From: Ginsengibacter sp963792025
Lineage (GTDB): Bacteria > Bacteroidota > Bacteroidia > Chitinophagales > Chitinophagaceae
Reading direction: 5' to 3'
Length of the DNA stretch: 64,000 nucleotides
Assembly (NCBI GenBank): GCA_963792025.1
Contig: CAWBUS010000001.1
Span: 124,001 to 188,000 of the forward strand
The translations under genes and the position numbers were made by a program. Below the pieces are notes generated by a model. The model did not search any database. It was not told where the DNA came from and saw only the letters and a program-made list of their open reading frames with translations. How positions within the stretch are numbered: position 1 is the first letter of the stretch; every line of letters starts with the position of its first letter. Below, piece by piece: positions 1 through 8,211 of the stretch.

Positions 1-1102
1 TGCTTTTAAAAGAATAGGTAAACTAACAGATATAACAATGTTACCGATTATTGGTTCCGATGATACAACCTGCTACCGTAACAAGCTTGAATTTACCTTC
101 AGCAATAAAAAATTTCTAACGCCAAAAGAATTGGAAGAATTAAAAGATGATTCCTGGCCAGGTGGCGCATTAGGTTATCATGTTCCGCGGTTGTATGATA
201 AAATCATTGATATCAACGAATGTTGGTTAATGGATGATGTAAACAATACAATCCGTAATACGCTGCGTGATTTTTCGCATTGCGAATAAATATAGTTATT
301 ATGACATAAAGGAACATAAAGGCTGGCTAAGAAATATTATCATAAGAAATTGCAACAACCGGAGAATTGATGGTAAATATTGTTTTTGGTTATGATGATA
401 AACAGGAAAGAGAAAGACTATGCAATACACTTGTTGCAAAAAGTTCCCTCGATTACAACATTATTGTACACGATAAATTCAAAGTGGAACGATACTATTT
501 ATGACGTCGAAACTAATGTTGTTACCGGAAAAGGATATATAATTGAAAAGCTGGAAGATTTTAGTTTTAAAATTTCTCCAAAATCTTTTTTTCAAACTAA
601 TACAAAGCAGGCCGAAAGATTATACAATGTAGTAAAAGGTTTTGCTGCACTTAATGGAAATGAAAATGTCTATGATTTGTATTGCGGTACAGGCAGCATT
701 GGGATTTTTTTAAGTAAACATGTTAAAGGAATGATTGGTGTTGATGTTGTTGAAGATGCAATTAAAGATGCAAAAGAAAATGCTGCACTCAATAATATTA
801 GTCATGCATCATTTTTTTGCGGAGATGTTATTGAAATTTGTAACGATGCTTTTTTTGTTGAACATGGCCGGCCTGATATAATTATTGTTGATCCACCACG
901 GGCAGGCCTACACGCAAAACTGATTCAAAAACTTTTGGAGATTGCTCCTGAAAAAATTGTATACGTAAGCTGTAATGTGTCCACACAGGCAAGAGACCTG
1001 CAGCTACTCAGCGAAAAATTTTCAGTAATACAGTTACAGCCGGTTGATATGTTTCCTCATACGCATCATATAGAATGTGTGGCGGAATTGAGGAGGACAT
1101 GA
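1..1102 (+). CDS. rlmD: RNA m5U methyltransferase (RlmD/TrmA family), 5' truncated and frameshifted
   Basis: SAM-dependent methyltransferase predicted to make 5-methyluridine in 23S rRNA. The reading frame is open to the window edge, so the N-terminus lies outside. The C-terminal part shows the SAM loop DLYCGTGSIG, the motif VDPPRAGLH and the catalytic-cysteine motif YVSCN. The protein is broken into pieces. Continuous homology is restored by removing one T from the run at 271-275 (giving DFRIANKYSYYD), one A near 347-349 (giving RIATTGELMV) and one A from 438-442 (giving AKVPSITTLLY). Three single-base insertions in short homopolymers within 170 bp point to sequencing error. RlmD against another TrmA-family paralogue cannot be settled without the N-terminus. 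It converges on the glycosylase gene that follows. Confidence 0.82.
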
Positions 1103-1108
1103 TTAATA

Positions 1109-1639
1109 TCACTCCAACAACATCTTCTTATAATATGCAATCTTTCCCTTCAGACTCATTCTTGCATATCGCGGCGATGGCGAAGGAAGGCATTCGCCAT
1201 TTTTCATTTCCGGAAATATTTTTAAGAAATGTTTTTCTACAAATCTGCTTGTATAGAAAATATGCTGAAATGAAGTATGCGCTAAAATGTTTTTAATGGC
1301 TTTATCGTTATAAGCCACCACTTCAAGATTCATGTCGGAATTATTTACTGCATTCCTTCGCGCCTTTAAAATAATATCTGCAATTGCAATTCCTTTTATA
1401 GTAAATAATTCTTTTTTATCTGCGGCGTTTTTTAATTCAATATTATACACGCCGGAAATAATGTTCCAAAACTGGTTGCGCTTTGTTCCATAAAACCAGT
1501 CGTCTTTTTCTAATTTTTTTTGGGTAATATCTCTTCCGGGAAAACTACCAACAATAAGTATTGTTGCATTGGTTGGAACAAATGGCTGGAAGGGATGTGT
1601 TTCAATTTCGCTCATAAAAATTTTGAAAATACTTTTCAA
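1109..1639 (-). CDS. Uracil/hypoxanthine-DNA glycosylase-like protein
   Basis: A 176-residue protein of the uracil-DNA glycosylase superfamily, resembling the small DNA-deoxyinosine (hypoxanthine) glycosylases. It would remove deaminated bases from DNA as the first step of base excision repair. Visible motifs are ILIVGSFPGRDITQ in the N-terminal third (catalytic loop), WFYGTKRNQFWNII (base pocket) and LPSPSPRYA near the C-terminus (DNA-intercalation loop). Methionine 9 (codon at 1615) is a possible alternative start and gives a more usual N-terminus. It ends 7 bp from the rlmD stop on the other strand. The substrate, uracil or hypoxanthine, is not decided by the sequence. Confidence 0.75.
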   Translation of the reverse strand: MKSIFKIFMSEIETHPFQPFVPTNATILIVGSFPGRDITQKKLEKDDWFYGTKRNQFWNIISGVYNIELKNAADKKELFTIKGIAIADIILKARRNAVNNSDMNLEVVAYNDKAIKNILAHTSFQHIFYTSRFVEKHFLKIFPEMKNGECLPSPSPRYARMSLKGKIAYYKKMLLE

Positions 1640-1640
1640 T

Positions 1641-2759
1641 TTAAAAGTATTGACTAATTCTTATTCCGGGCGTTACGCCTTTAAATAAATTATTAAAATA
1701 TAAGGAAGGCTCAATAGTTGTTTTCGCTACCGAAAGTTTACCCGCGCCAAAGCGGAAAGTATTCTTCTCGAAAAAATCTCCATTTCTATTAATGAGGTAC
1801 CCCAACGAAAAAACTGCGCTAAAGGAAAAATCTTTTCTTGGATCATAATCTTTCGTTCCACCCTGGCCGTAGATAAACGTTAAAAAATCGTTTCTGTAAG
1901 TATGCATTTTATTTTGGTTATCTCTTGCAAACAAAAAATGCGGCTCCCAAAATAAGCCGGGTTCCCACTTAAAAGTTCTTTCACGGTTCGTTAATGTAAG
2001 TCTCATTCCAAGGCTAAAAGACGGAACAAAATAGTTCTTATAATTTTGCGCATTAACGGTAATATTAGCTACAAGAAAATCTCCCGTTCCCCCTGGTGTA
2101 AATCCTTTCGGTTTATCTGCAGTTATAGAACGGTCCTTTTTTATATAATGAAAGCCGCTTCCTAAAACAAGTGGCCATTTACCATTAATGTTATTTTGAA
2201 TCGTTCTTATTTTCTCTGCAAGCATCCCATTCATATAGTTGGCAAGTTCATTTGTACTGTTCAGATAAAAAGTAAAATGATAATATCGCGGATTTCTGAG
2301 GCTGATTTTCTCTACTGGCTTTGGAGGATTAGCAATTACACCAATTATATTTATGGTGTCTTGTTCAGTTCTTAGCGATGCCAGATCTCCGTTACTTATT
2401 AAAAAGCTTGCGCCCTTCGGTTGAAACTGCTGGAGTCTTATTTTTTTTCTGCCCTGGGCATCTGTGACATAGTCTATTCGTTTTGAAGTAAGTGGGTCTG
2501 CAAGCGAATCTTTTAATGGTGCTATATCACTCAAAAATATTTTGAGCAAAGAATCGATATTGGACATACGGTTGAGATCAGCAATATCACTAACCTCAAT
2601 TTCCATTTTGTTGCCTTTTTCCAGGTTTACATAGAACCGCCTGGTGATTATTATATTTTCAGGAACCTGAAAAGTTTTGTCGGATGCGCTGGTTGATTGT
2701 GCACAAAGATTTGCTGTGATGCTTGTAATAAGCACCAACACACTAATAAGTTTTTTCAT
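1641..2759 (-). CDS. Secreted/outer-membrane protein of unknown function in an ECF sigma operon
   Basis: I do not recognise a named family. I chose the ATG at 2759 because it starts a clear signal peptide (MKKLISVLVLI, cleavage near NLCAQ) and directly follows the anti-sigma gene stop. The open frame runs further upstream but overlaps that gene. The mature protein is about 350 residues. Its second half looks like alternating beta strands and it ends in aromatic Phe (RISQYF), as outer-membrane beta-barrels do. It is the last gene of a three-gene operon after the ECF sigma factor and the anti-sigma-like membrane protein, so it is probably controlled by that sigma factor. The barrel assignment is an inference. 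Confidence 0.6.
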   Translation of the reverse strand: MKKLISVLVLITSITANLCAQSTSASDKTFQVPENIIITRRFYVNLEKGNKMEIEVSDIADLNRMSNIDSLLKIFLSDIAPLKDSLADPLTSKRIDYVTDAQGRKKIRLQQFQPKGASFLISNGDLASLRTEQDTINIIGVIANPPKPVEKISLRNPRYYHFTFYLNSTNELANYMNGMLAEKIRTIQNNINGKWPLVLGSGFHYIKKDRSITADKPKGFTPGGTGDFLVANITVNAQNYKNYFVPSFSLGMRLTLTNRERTFKWEPGLFWEPHFLFARDNQNKMHTYRNDFLTFIYGQGGTKDYDPRKDFSFSAVFSLGYLINRNGDFFEKNTFRFGAGKLSVAKTTIEPSLYFNNLFKGVTPGIRISQYF

Positions 2760-2760
2760 T

Positions 2761-3471
2761 TTAGTTTGTTGTGAGGTTTTTTGTTGTAAAAATTTTAAAT
2801 CCTGTTTTGGTAACAACGGGAGATGATCGGGTATAAACTTCCTGGTTCATAAATTTGAATTGAAAAGAATGTTGTTCATTATTCCTGGCGATGTTTGGAG
2901 ATTCAGTAACAGGGTCACCCAATTCGTTTACGTGAACAACTATTAATTTTTTCTTTACAGAGACATTTGCAACGAGACTAATTAGAGTATCCACGGGTGT
3001 TACAGCGCTATTGGTTAATTGCTGGGTAATGCCTACTTCTGTTTTATTTTGAACAATTTCGTTACCTCTTATATTGGGACGATTGCTCGCTTTTGCTTTA
3101 TTGATTTCGTGGATTGATTTACCAGGCAATTTATTTTTATTTGATGAAGAAGAAATAATTGAAGTTGTTTCCTTATTAATCGTCGGCATATTTTGAACCG
3201 ACGTGGAAACACTTTTATTTGCCCTTAAATCATTATTTACCAAAACATTTTCTTTTTTATGCCCCATGAATAACGAAATGAATAAAGCAAAAGATAAACA
3301 TGCCGCGGCAAGCCAATACCAAACTGCCCTTCGTTTAACTGATTTTGAATGAAGTCTTTCATGAAGTTTATTCCACGAAGCTTCTTTATTAAAACCTGCA
3401 CCCCGGATGTTCTCCAATTCATCCAGCTTATTTATCCAATTACTATTGTTATTTGGTTTTTCGTTTGTCAT
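2761..3471 (-). CDS. Anti-sigma factor-like single-pass membrane protein
   Basis: A 236-residue protein with a cytosolic N-terminus of about 45 residues (WINKLDELENIRGAGFNKEASWNKL), one transmembrane helix around residues 50-69 (WYWLAAACLSFALFISLFMG) and a low-complexity Ser/Asn/Lys-rich periplasmic part. It overlaps the upstream ECF sigma gene by 23 bp, so the two are translationally coupled. Architecture and position fit an anti-sigma factor that holds the sigma factor at the membrane. No ZAS-type zinc motif is visible, so the call rests on context. Confidence 0.6.
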   Translation of the reverse strand: MTNEKPNNNSNWINKLDELENIRGAGFNKEASWNKLHERLHSKSVKRRAVWYWLAAACLSFALFISLFMGHKKENVLVNNDLRANKSVSTSVQNMPTINKETTSIISSSSNKNKLPGKSIHEINKAKASNRPNIRGNEIVQNKTEVGITQQLTNSAVTPVDTLISLVANVSVKKKLIVVHVNELGDPVTESPNIARNNEQHSFQFKFMNQEVYTRSSPVVTKTGFKIFTTKNLTTN

Positions 3472-4003
3472 AATCCATATCGTTTTGTAATAGCATTTTT
3501 TGTAATAAAACTTTTGCTTTGCTTAATTGCGATTTTGATGTTCCTTCCGAAATATTCAACAATGTTGCAACTTCTTTATGCGGCAATCCTTCAATAATAT
3601 ATAAGTTAAACACAGTGCGATAGCCAACCGGCAATTGAATAATTAAATTGAAAATTTCATCAGCCGATAATTTATCCAATGCATCTTCTTGCAAAGGCAT
3701 TTCCTGTACACTAGCTTCTGTTACGATAGTGAATACATTTTTCTTTCGTAAAAACATCAGGCATTCATTAATCATAATTTTCTTTAGCCACATGTATAAA
3801 GCGGCGTCATTTCTATAGCTAAAGCTGTTTATTTTTTTAAAGAACTTATAAAAACCATCAAGCAATAATTCCTCTGCATCCTCCGGGCTCTTAACATACC
3901 GGCGACATATTATATTCATTTTTTCTGCCCACTCATCAAACAGATATTTCTGGGCGGCAGTGCTTCCCTGCTTAACTTCCTTAATCAGTTCTGATGTGTC
4001 CAT
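3449..4003 (-). CDS. RNA polymerase ECF-type sigma factor
   Basis: A 184-residue sigma-70 family protein with region 2 in the N-terminal half (YLFDEWAEKMNIICRRYVKSPEDAEELLLDGFYKFFKKI) and a region 4 helix-turn-helix in the C-terminal part (LPVGYRTVFNLYIIEGLPHKEVA, then LNISEGTSKSQLSKAK). It directs RNA polymerase to alternative promoters. It is the first gene of the operon with the anti-sigma-like protein and the secreted protein. Such sigma factors in Bacteroidota usually activate their own operon, but I found no distinct promoter in the 166 bp before recA. Confidence 0.85.
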   Translation of the reverse strand: MDTSELIKEVKQGSTAAQKYLFDEWAEKMNIICRRYVKSPEDAEELLLDGFYKFFKKINSFSYRNDAALYMWLKKIMINECLMFLRKKNVFTIVTEASVQEMPLQEDALDKLSADEIFNLIIQLPVGYRTVFNLYIIEGLPHKEVATLLNISEGTSKSQLSKAKVLLQKMLLQNDMDYDKRKTK

Positions 4004-4117
4004 GTAAAAAATCTACAAATGTTGTACTGGTTTATAAAAGTATAAATGCATGTTTGCAAAAAATAGTTGCCCGATTAAGATTAATTTATTTTTCTTTCTC
4101 TATGAACTGATCATAAA

Positions 4118-4143
4118 CAAAAAAACCATCCTTTTACAGATGG
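4118..4143 (-). terminator. Probable intrinsic terminator after recA
   Basis: Read on the minus strand, CCATC and GATGG form a 5-bp stem with a short loop, directly followed by a run of seven T. It lies 27 bp past the recA stop. The stem is short, so this is a weak terminator. Confidence 0.5.
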
Positions 4144-4169
4144 ATTTTTAAAAAAATTATCTAAAAAAA

Positions 4170-5195
4170 TTACGCAGCATTTACTTCCGCAATCTTTGCT
4201 CTTATCTTTCCTTCAAGTTCATTAGCTAATTCAGGGTTATCAACCAAAAGTTGCTTAACTGCATCCCGGCCCTGGCCAAGTTTAGTAGTATCATAGCTAA
4301 ACCAGCTACCACTTTTTTGAATAACCCCCATTTCCACACCCATGTCGATTATTTCGCCAGTTTTTGAAATGCCTGCACCATAAATGATATCAAATTCTGC
4401 AACGCGAAAAGGGGGTGCTACTTTATTTTTAACCACCTTTACTTTTACGTGGTTTCCAATAGATTCATCCCCATCTTTAATTTGTGTCATACGACGAATA
4501 TCCAGGCGAACGGACGCATAAAATTTTAATGCATTGCCGCCGGTAGTTGTTTCCGGATTACCAAACATTACACCTATCTTTTCTCTTAACTGATTTATAA
4601 ATATGCAGCAACAATTTGTTTTGCTTATAGTAGCTGTCAATTTTCTTAAAGCCTGACTCATGAGTCTTGCCTGCATGCCCATTTTACTATCCCCCATTTC
4701 TCCTTCAAGTTCACTCTTAGGTACGAGCGCCGCTACTGAATCTATAACCACCACATCCAAAGCGCCTGAAAGTATTAACCTGTCAGCTATTTCCAAACCC
4801 TGCTCCCCATAATCAGGCTGGCTTATTAAAAGATTATCTACGTCTACGCCTAACCGTTTAGCATAGGCGCTATCAAAAGCATGCTCGGCATCAATTATGG
4901 CACACATACCACCTTTCTTCTGGGCTTCTGCAATTACATGAATAGCAAGCGTTGTTTTACCTGAAGATTCAGGACCATATATTTCAACAACCCGGCCCTT
5001 GGGCAATCCGCCAATTCCTAATGCTACATCAAGCCCGATAGAACCGGTAGAAATTACAGCCTGGGGTTCCTGTGAACGTTCGTTCATCATCATTACACTG
5101 CCTTTTCCAAAGTCTTTGTCTATTTTATCAATTGTAAGCCTGAGCGCCTTAAGTTTCTCAGAGCTTTTATCAGCATTTTTTTCAGTATTTGCCAT
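4170..5195 (-). CDS. recA: Recombinase RecA
   Basis: A 341-residue strand-exchange ATPase that forms filaments on single-stranded DNA, drives homologous recombination and triggers LexA cleavage. The Walker A motif GPESSGKT is at residues 74-81, VVVIDSVAAL is the Walker B region, and the family signature ALKFYASVRLDIRR is present. The length is normal for the family. It is transcribed alone, away from the lipoprotein gene on the other side of a 212-bp AT-rich gap. I saw no clear LexA box there. Confidence 0.97.
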   Translation of the reverse strand: MANTEKNADKSSEKLKALRLTIDKIDKDFGKGSVMMMNERSQEPQAVISTGSIGLDVALGIGGLPKGRVVEIYGPESSGKTTLAIHVIAEAQKKGGMCAIIDAEHAFDSAYAKRLGVDVDNLLISQPDYGEQGLEIADRLILSGALDVVVIDSVAALVPKSELEGEMGDSKMGMQARLMSQALRKLTATISKTNCCCIFINQLREKIGVMFGNPETTTGGNALKFYASVRLDIRRMTQIKDGDESIGNHVKVKVVKNKVAPPFRVAEFDIIYGAGISKTGEIIDMGVEMGVIQKSGSWFSYDTTKLGQGRDAVKQLLVDNPELANELEGKIRAKIAEVNAA

Positions 5196-5407
5196 AAAAA
5201 AATAATTAAGCTTTTATAATTCTGTAAAGTTATTAGTTGTGTAAAGATATATATTATAAGTTATCAACACTAATTTATTTAGTATTCTTTGACAAATAAA
5301 TTAGTTATTTAGCCTTGATTAATTTGCCGTTTATGCAGCAAAATAGAAAGGAGTTGTAAAAGCAAATTTTTCAAATTTTTGGTCTATTTTCATAGGAAAT
5401 TCGGCAA

Positions 5408-6214
5408 ATGAAATTTATTGCTGCCGCCGCAGTCATTGGTATAATTTTCTTTTCTTGCGACAATGGTTCTCAAAACGAAAAAGCTGTTGTGGTAAAAGAT
5501 ACTGCGAAGATTGAGGATACCATATTTTTAAAAGATTCCCTTAAGGATTCAACGATCGAAGATAGTCTGCCTCTGGGTGCCTACCAGGGAATATTTCCAT
5601 GCAAAGATTGTGATGGCGTGCAACAAACGATTCTTTTTAACGCTGATAAAACTTTCAGGGAAGAACAAATGATCTGGAGTAAAAACGAAGCTCCCAAAAT
5701 AAGTGAAGGTTATTGGCAAATAAAAAATGGCAAAATTGATTTAACTCAAAATAATAAACCGGTGATAAATTTTATTAAAAAAAGAGATACTTTGGTGGCA
5801 GTTAAAATTAATGGAATTCTTATTAGCAATTCGTCAAACTATGTGCTTACGAAAAGAAATCTTGCCATCAATAATCCGATTTGGGAGAAAAAGAAATTGG
5901 AAGGTATTGACTTTGCAGGAGTCGGAAATGAGCCATTTTGGAGTCTTGATATTGATTTTAAAAAATCAATTTCATTCAAATTGGCAGATTGGAAAAAACC
6001 TATTGTAACGGGCGTAGTAAAACCAATAATAAATAAAGACAGTACGATTTATAAGCTTAAAACTGACACAACAGTATGGACCATTACTATTTATCCGCAG
6101 TTTTGCAACGATGGAATGAGCGATTATTTATATCAGTACAAGGTAAATGTAAAATACAACGGCATACTTTATAAAGGTTGCGGCGTAATGCTTACTAACA
6201 AAAATTCTCAATAA
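5408..6214 (+). CDS. Lipoprotein with NlpE-like and COG3650-like domains
   Basis: A 268-residue lipoprotein. The signal peptide ends in a lipobox with Cys17 (IIFFSC), followed by an acidic Asp/Ser/Lys spacer. Residues about 55-140 resemble the NlpE N-terminal domain, starting GAYQGIFPCKDCDG with a CxxC pair. Residues about 165-265 match a separate domain seen in COG3650-type proteins (GVGNEPFWSLDI, then CNDGMSD, then YKGCGVML), with two further conserved cysteines. NlpE in enterics senses surface contact and copper or envelope stress. That role here is only inferred. It precedes the zinc peptidase on the same strand with a 58-bp gap. Confidence 0.72.
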   Translation: MKFIAAAAVIGIIFFSCDNGSQNEKAVVVKDTAKIEDTIFLKDSLKDSTIEDSLPLGAYQGIFPCKDCDGVQQTILFNADKTFREEQMIWSKNEAPKISEGYWQIKNGKIDLTQNNKPVINFIKKRDTLVAVKINGILISNSSNYVLTKRNLAINNPIWEKKKLEGIDFAGVGNEPFWSLDIDFKKSISFKLADWKKPIVTGVVKPIINKDSTIYKLKTDTTVWTITIYPQFCNDGMSDYLYQYKVNVKYNGILYKGCGVMLTNKNSQ

Positions 6215-6272
6215 ATTTGTGACCCAGTATAACTATTATAAAAGTCTTTTTTAATTTTTAAATTATTTAAAT

Positions 6273-7127
6273 ATGCAATGGCAAGGCAGGCAGGAAAGTG
6301 ATAATGTAGATGACCGCAGAGGTATAACCGGTGGTCATGTGGCAGTTGGTGGAGGAATTATTGGCGTTATCTTCATATTGGCAAAATTCCTTTTAGGTGG
6401 CGGAGATGTAAATCAATTGCAACAGGATTTACAACAGCAACAGCCCCAGCAGCAGGAAATGTCTGCAGAACAAAAAGCAGCCGACGATAAAGAAGCTTCA
6501 TTTGTAAAAGTGGTATTGAAAGATACAGAGGATGTATGGACGAAAATTTTTGGTGATATGGGGAAAACCTATACTAAGCCAACCCTCGTTCTTTTTCGTA
6601 ATGCTACTACTTCCGGATGCGGAGAGGCAAGCTCTCAAAGCGGGCCTTTCTATTGTCCTGCAGATCATGATGTGTACATAGATCTTTCATTTGCACAGGA
6701 ATTAAATCAGCGTTTTAAAGTTGCGGGGGATTTTGCAATGGCTTATGTTGTCGCTCATGAAGTAGGGCATCATATTCAATACCTCCTTGGAACAACCGAA
6801 AAATTACAAAAAATACAGCAGCAGGTTAGCGAAACTGAATACAATAAATATTCTGTAAGACTTGAACTGCAGGCAGATTTTTATGCAGGAGTTTGGGCGC
6901 ATTACGATCAGCAAATGAAAAATGTAATTGATCCTAACGATATTGAACAAGCGCTGGTAGCGGCAAATGCCATCGGAGACGACAGGTTGCAGAAAGAAGC
7001 AACTGGCACTGTAACTCCGGATGCCTTTACTCATGGAACTTCGGCACAAAGAATGTATTGGTTTAAGAAAGGTTACGATACGGGTGACCTAAGCCAGGGA
7101 GATACTTTCTCTGCAACTAATTTATAA
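6273..7127 (+). CDS. Neutral zinc metallopeptidase (YpfJ family)
   Basis: A 284-residue membrane-anchored peptidase of the family that opens with MQWQGRQESDNVDDRRG. One transmembrane helix lies around residues 25-47, followed by a Gln-rich spacer (QLQQDLQQQQPQQQE). The catalytic zinc site HEVGHH is at about residues 162-167, followed by LQADFYAGVWA, which supplies the third ligand. The C-terminal HGTSAQRMYWFKKGYDTGD is the family signature. The physiological substrate is not known for this family. The start is fixed by the conserved N-terminus. Confidence 0.88.
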   Translation: MQWQGRQESDNVDDRRGITGGHVAVGGGIIGVIFILAKFLLGGGDVNQLQQDLQQQQPQQQEMSAEQKAADDKEASFVKVVLKDTEDVWTKIFGDMGKTYTKPTLVLFRNATTSGCGEASSQSGPFYCPADHDVYIDLSFAQELNQRFKVAGDFAMAYVVAHEVGHHIQYLLGTTEKLQKIQQQVSETEYNKYSVRLELQADFYAGVWAHYDQQMKNVIDPNDIEQALVAANAIGDDRLQKEATGTVTPDAFTHGTSAQRMYWFKKGYDTGDLSQGDTFSATNL

Positions 7128-7215
7128 AATTTTAATTCTGGAGCACTATTTTAGAAGGTTGAATTATTCTTTCCTGAAAGTACTTCTTATTTCAGTTCAT
7201 AATTTTTGAAATAGA

Positions 7216-7239
7216 ATTATAAGGTCTATAATTTTTTTT
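7216..7239 (+). terminator. Probable terminator after the zinc metallopeptidase
   Basis: ATTATA and TATAAT form a 6-bp stem with a 5-nt loop, followed by a run of seven T. The stem contains only A-T pairs, so stability is low. It lies 89 bp past the peptidase stop in the convergent gap. Confidence 0.45.
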
Positions 7240-7283
7240 CAAATGACTTTATAGAGTGTAGGTTAACATTAAAAGGGCTTGAT

Positions 7284-7617
7284 TTATTCTGCCTCTTCCT
7301 CTATTGTGTCTTTCCCTTTCTTTTTAGGTGAAGATTTACTAATCTCAACAGAACTCACATTTTTAATTGACAACTGGAACTTGGTATTGAGGCTTATCTC
7401 GTAATTATTTTCGTTTATGATTTGTTTGGCTCCATCATCTTCTAATATTACGGCAGCAAGATGCATTGCCAGTTCCGAGCCACTAATCACATTGCCCACT
7501 TTCCCGTCGGTAAGTTCAATGGTGAATTTATAGCCCGGCCTTTCTTCCGGTTCCGGCTCTTTCAAAATCAACCCTGTTTAAATCCAATACCTGGTCCCCG
7601 GCGGCAGATTTTTTCAT
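7284..7617 (-). CDS. Small hypothetical protein, probably frameshifted near its N-terminus
   Basis: The longest unbroken frame (95 residues) begins at a TTG at 7571. A better start is the ATG at 7617, giving MKKSAAGDQVLDLNRV. This joins the downstream frame as VILKEPEPEERPGYKF if one base near 7569-7572 is removed. The full product is about 110 residues with a positively charged tail ending in an acidic stretch (KKKGKDTIEEEAE). No domain is recognised. The repair is an inference, consistent with other single-base indels nearby. Confidence 0.5.
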
Positions 7618-7883
7618 TAATATTTTAATAATGGGTAGATATTTTTTCCAGATGTGATTGTACATTAAGAATTCTAATTTAATTTTTATTTTGGGGTATT
7701 ATCCGGAAAAAGGAAACCGGGAACCGATGTAAAGATATGCTAACTGATTTACAATAAAATTAGTGTAATTTTTTTACCAAAATGAAATATTTTCAGATAG
7801 AATACAAAGCCAAATCTCCAGATTATTAAAAAAGAATTTTTTAATGCTCCCAAATCAGGGACTTCAATGGTATTAAAACAAAA

Positions 7884-7906
7884 CTCCCGGCCAAACAAGC
7901 CGGGAG
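7884..7906 (-). terminator. GC-rich hairpin with U-rich tail on the minus strand
   Basis: CTCCCGGC and GCCGGGAG form a perfect 8-bp stem around a 7-nt loop. On the minus strand it is followed by TTTTGTTTTAAT, a terminator-like tail. No annotated minus-strand gene ends here, since the next upstream minus-strand frame is absent. It could end a small RNA or antisense transcript. Confidence 0.45.
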
Positions 7907-8056
7907 CCTCCTGATTAAAAACTACACACACTTTTATATTCCAAGAAACCTGTTATTACAATTTATCAAATTCGCCCTATAACACTTCCTCTCTCAAAAA
8001 TCCCGATCTGCGAATATTTTCAAATGCTAAGTTTTATATTTTTTCCCAATAATTTT

Positions 8057-8098
8057 CTTCCATTTAGCAAATGGCAACTTCCACTTATCAAGCGGCAA
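8057..8098 (+). repeat. Two abutting imperfect 21-bp direct repeats
   Basis: The units 8057-8077 and 8078-8098 agree at 17 of 21 positions and abut exactly. Each unit is itself a small inverted repeat: CCATTT/AAATGG in the first, CCACTT/AAGCGG in the second. One stem pair changes from T-A to C-G between units. They sit about 115 bp upstream of the GH3 start and may be a regulator-binding site. Confidence 0.45.
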
Positions 8099-8211
8099 AT
8101 TTTAATATATTTGTAAACAGCTTTACGGTCCTATTAGCCACTTGTAAATTAATGTTACGTGGGCGTAATAGTATTCACTAAATTTGTTGCAAGTCTCAAC
8201 TTTCTAATTGA

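Larger units (their letters stand above)
7618..8211. other. Intergenic region with hairpins and a short tandem repeat
   Basis: There is no convincing coding frame in these 594 bp. The region holds a GC-rich hairpin at 7884-7906, a weaker CTCCC/GGGAC hairpin around 7848-7863, and a pair of 21-bp tandem repeats at 8057-8098. A -7-like element, TAAATTTG, lies at 8179-8186, 26 bp before the GH3 start codon. Its -33 element is not recognisable. Confidence 0.5.

Noticed and set aside
5261..5269. TTATCAACA, one mismatch from a DnaA box, near recA
   Set aside because: A single site. It mainly shows that one-mismatch boxes arise by chance in this AT-rich DNA.
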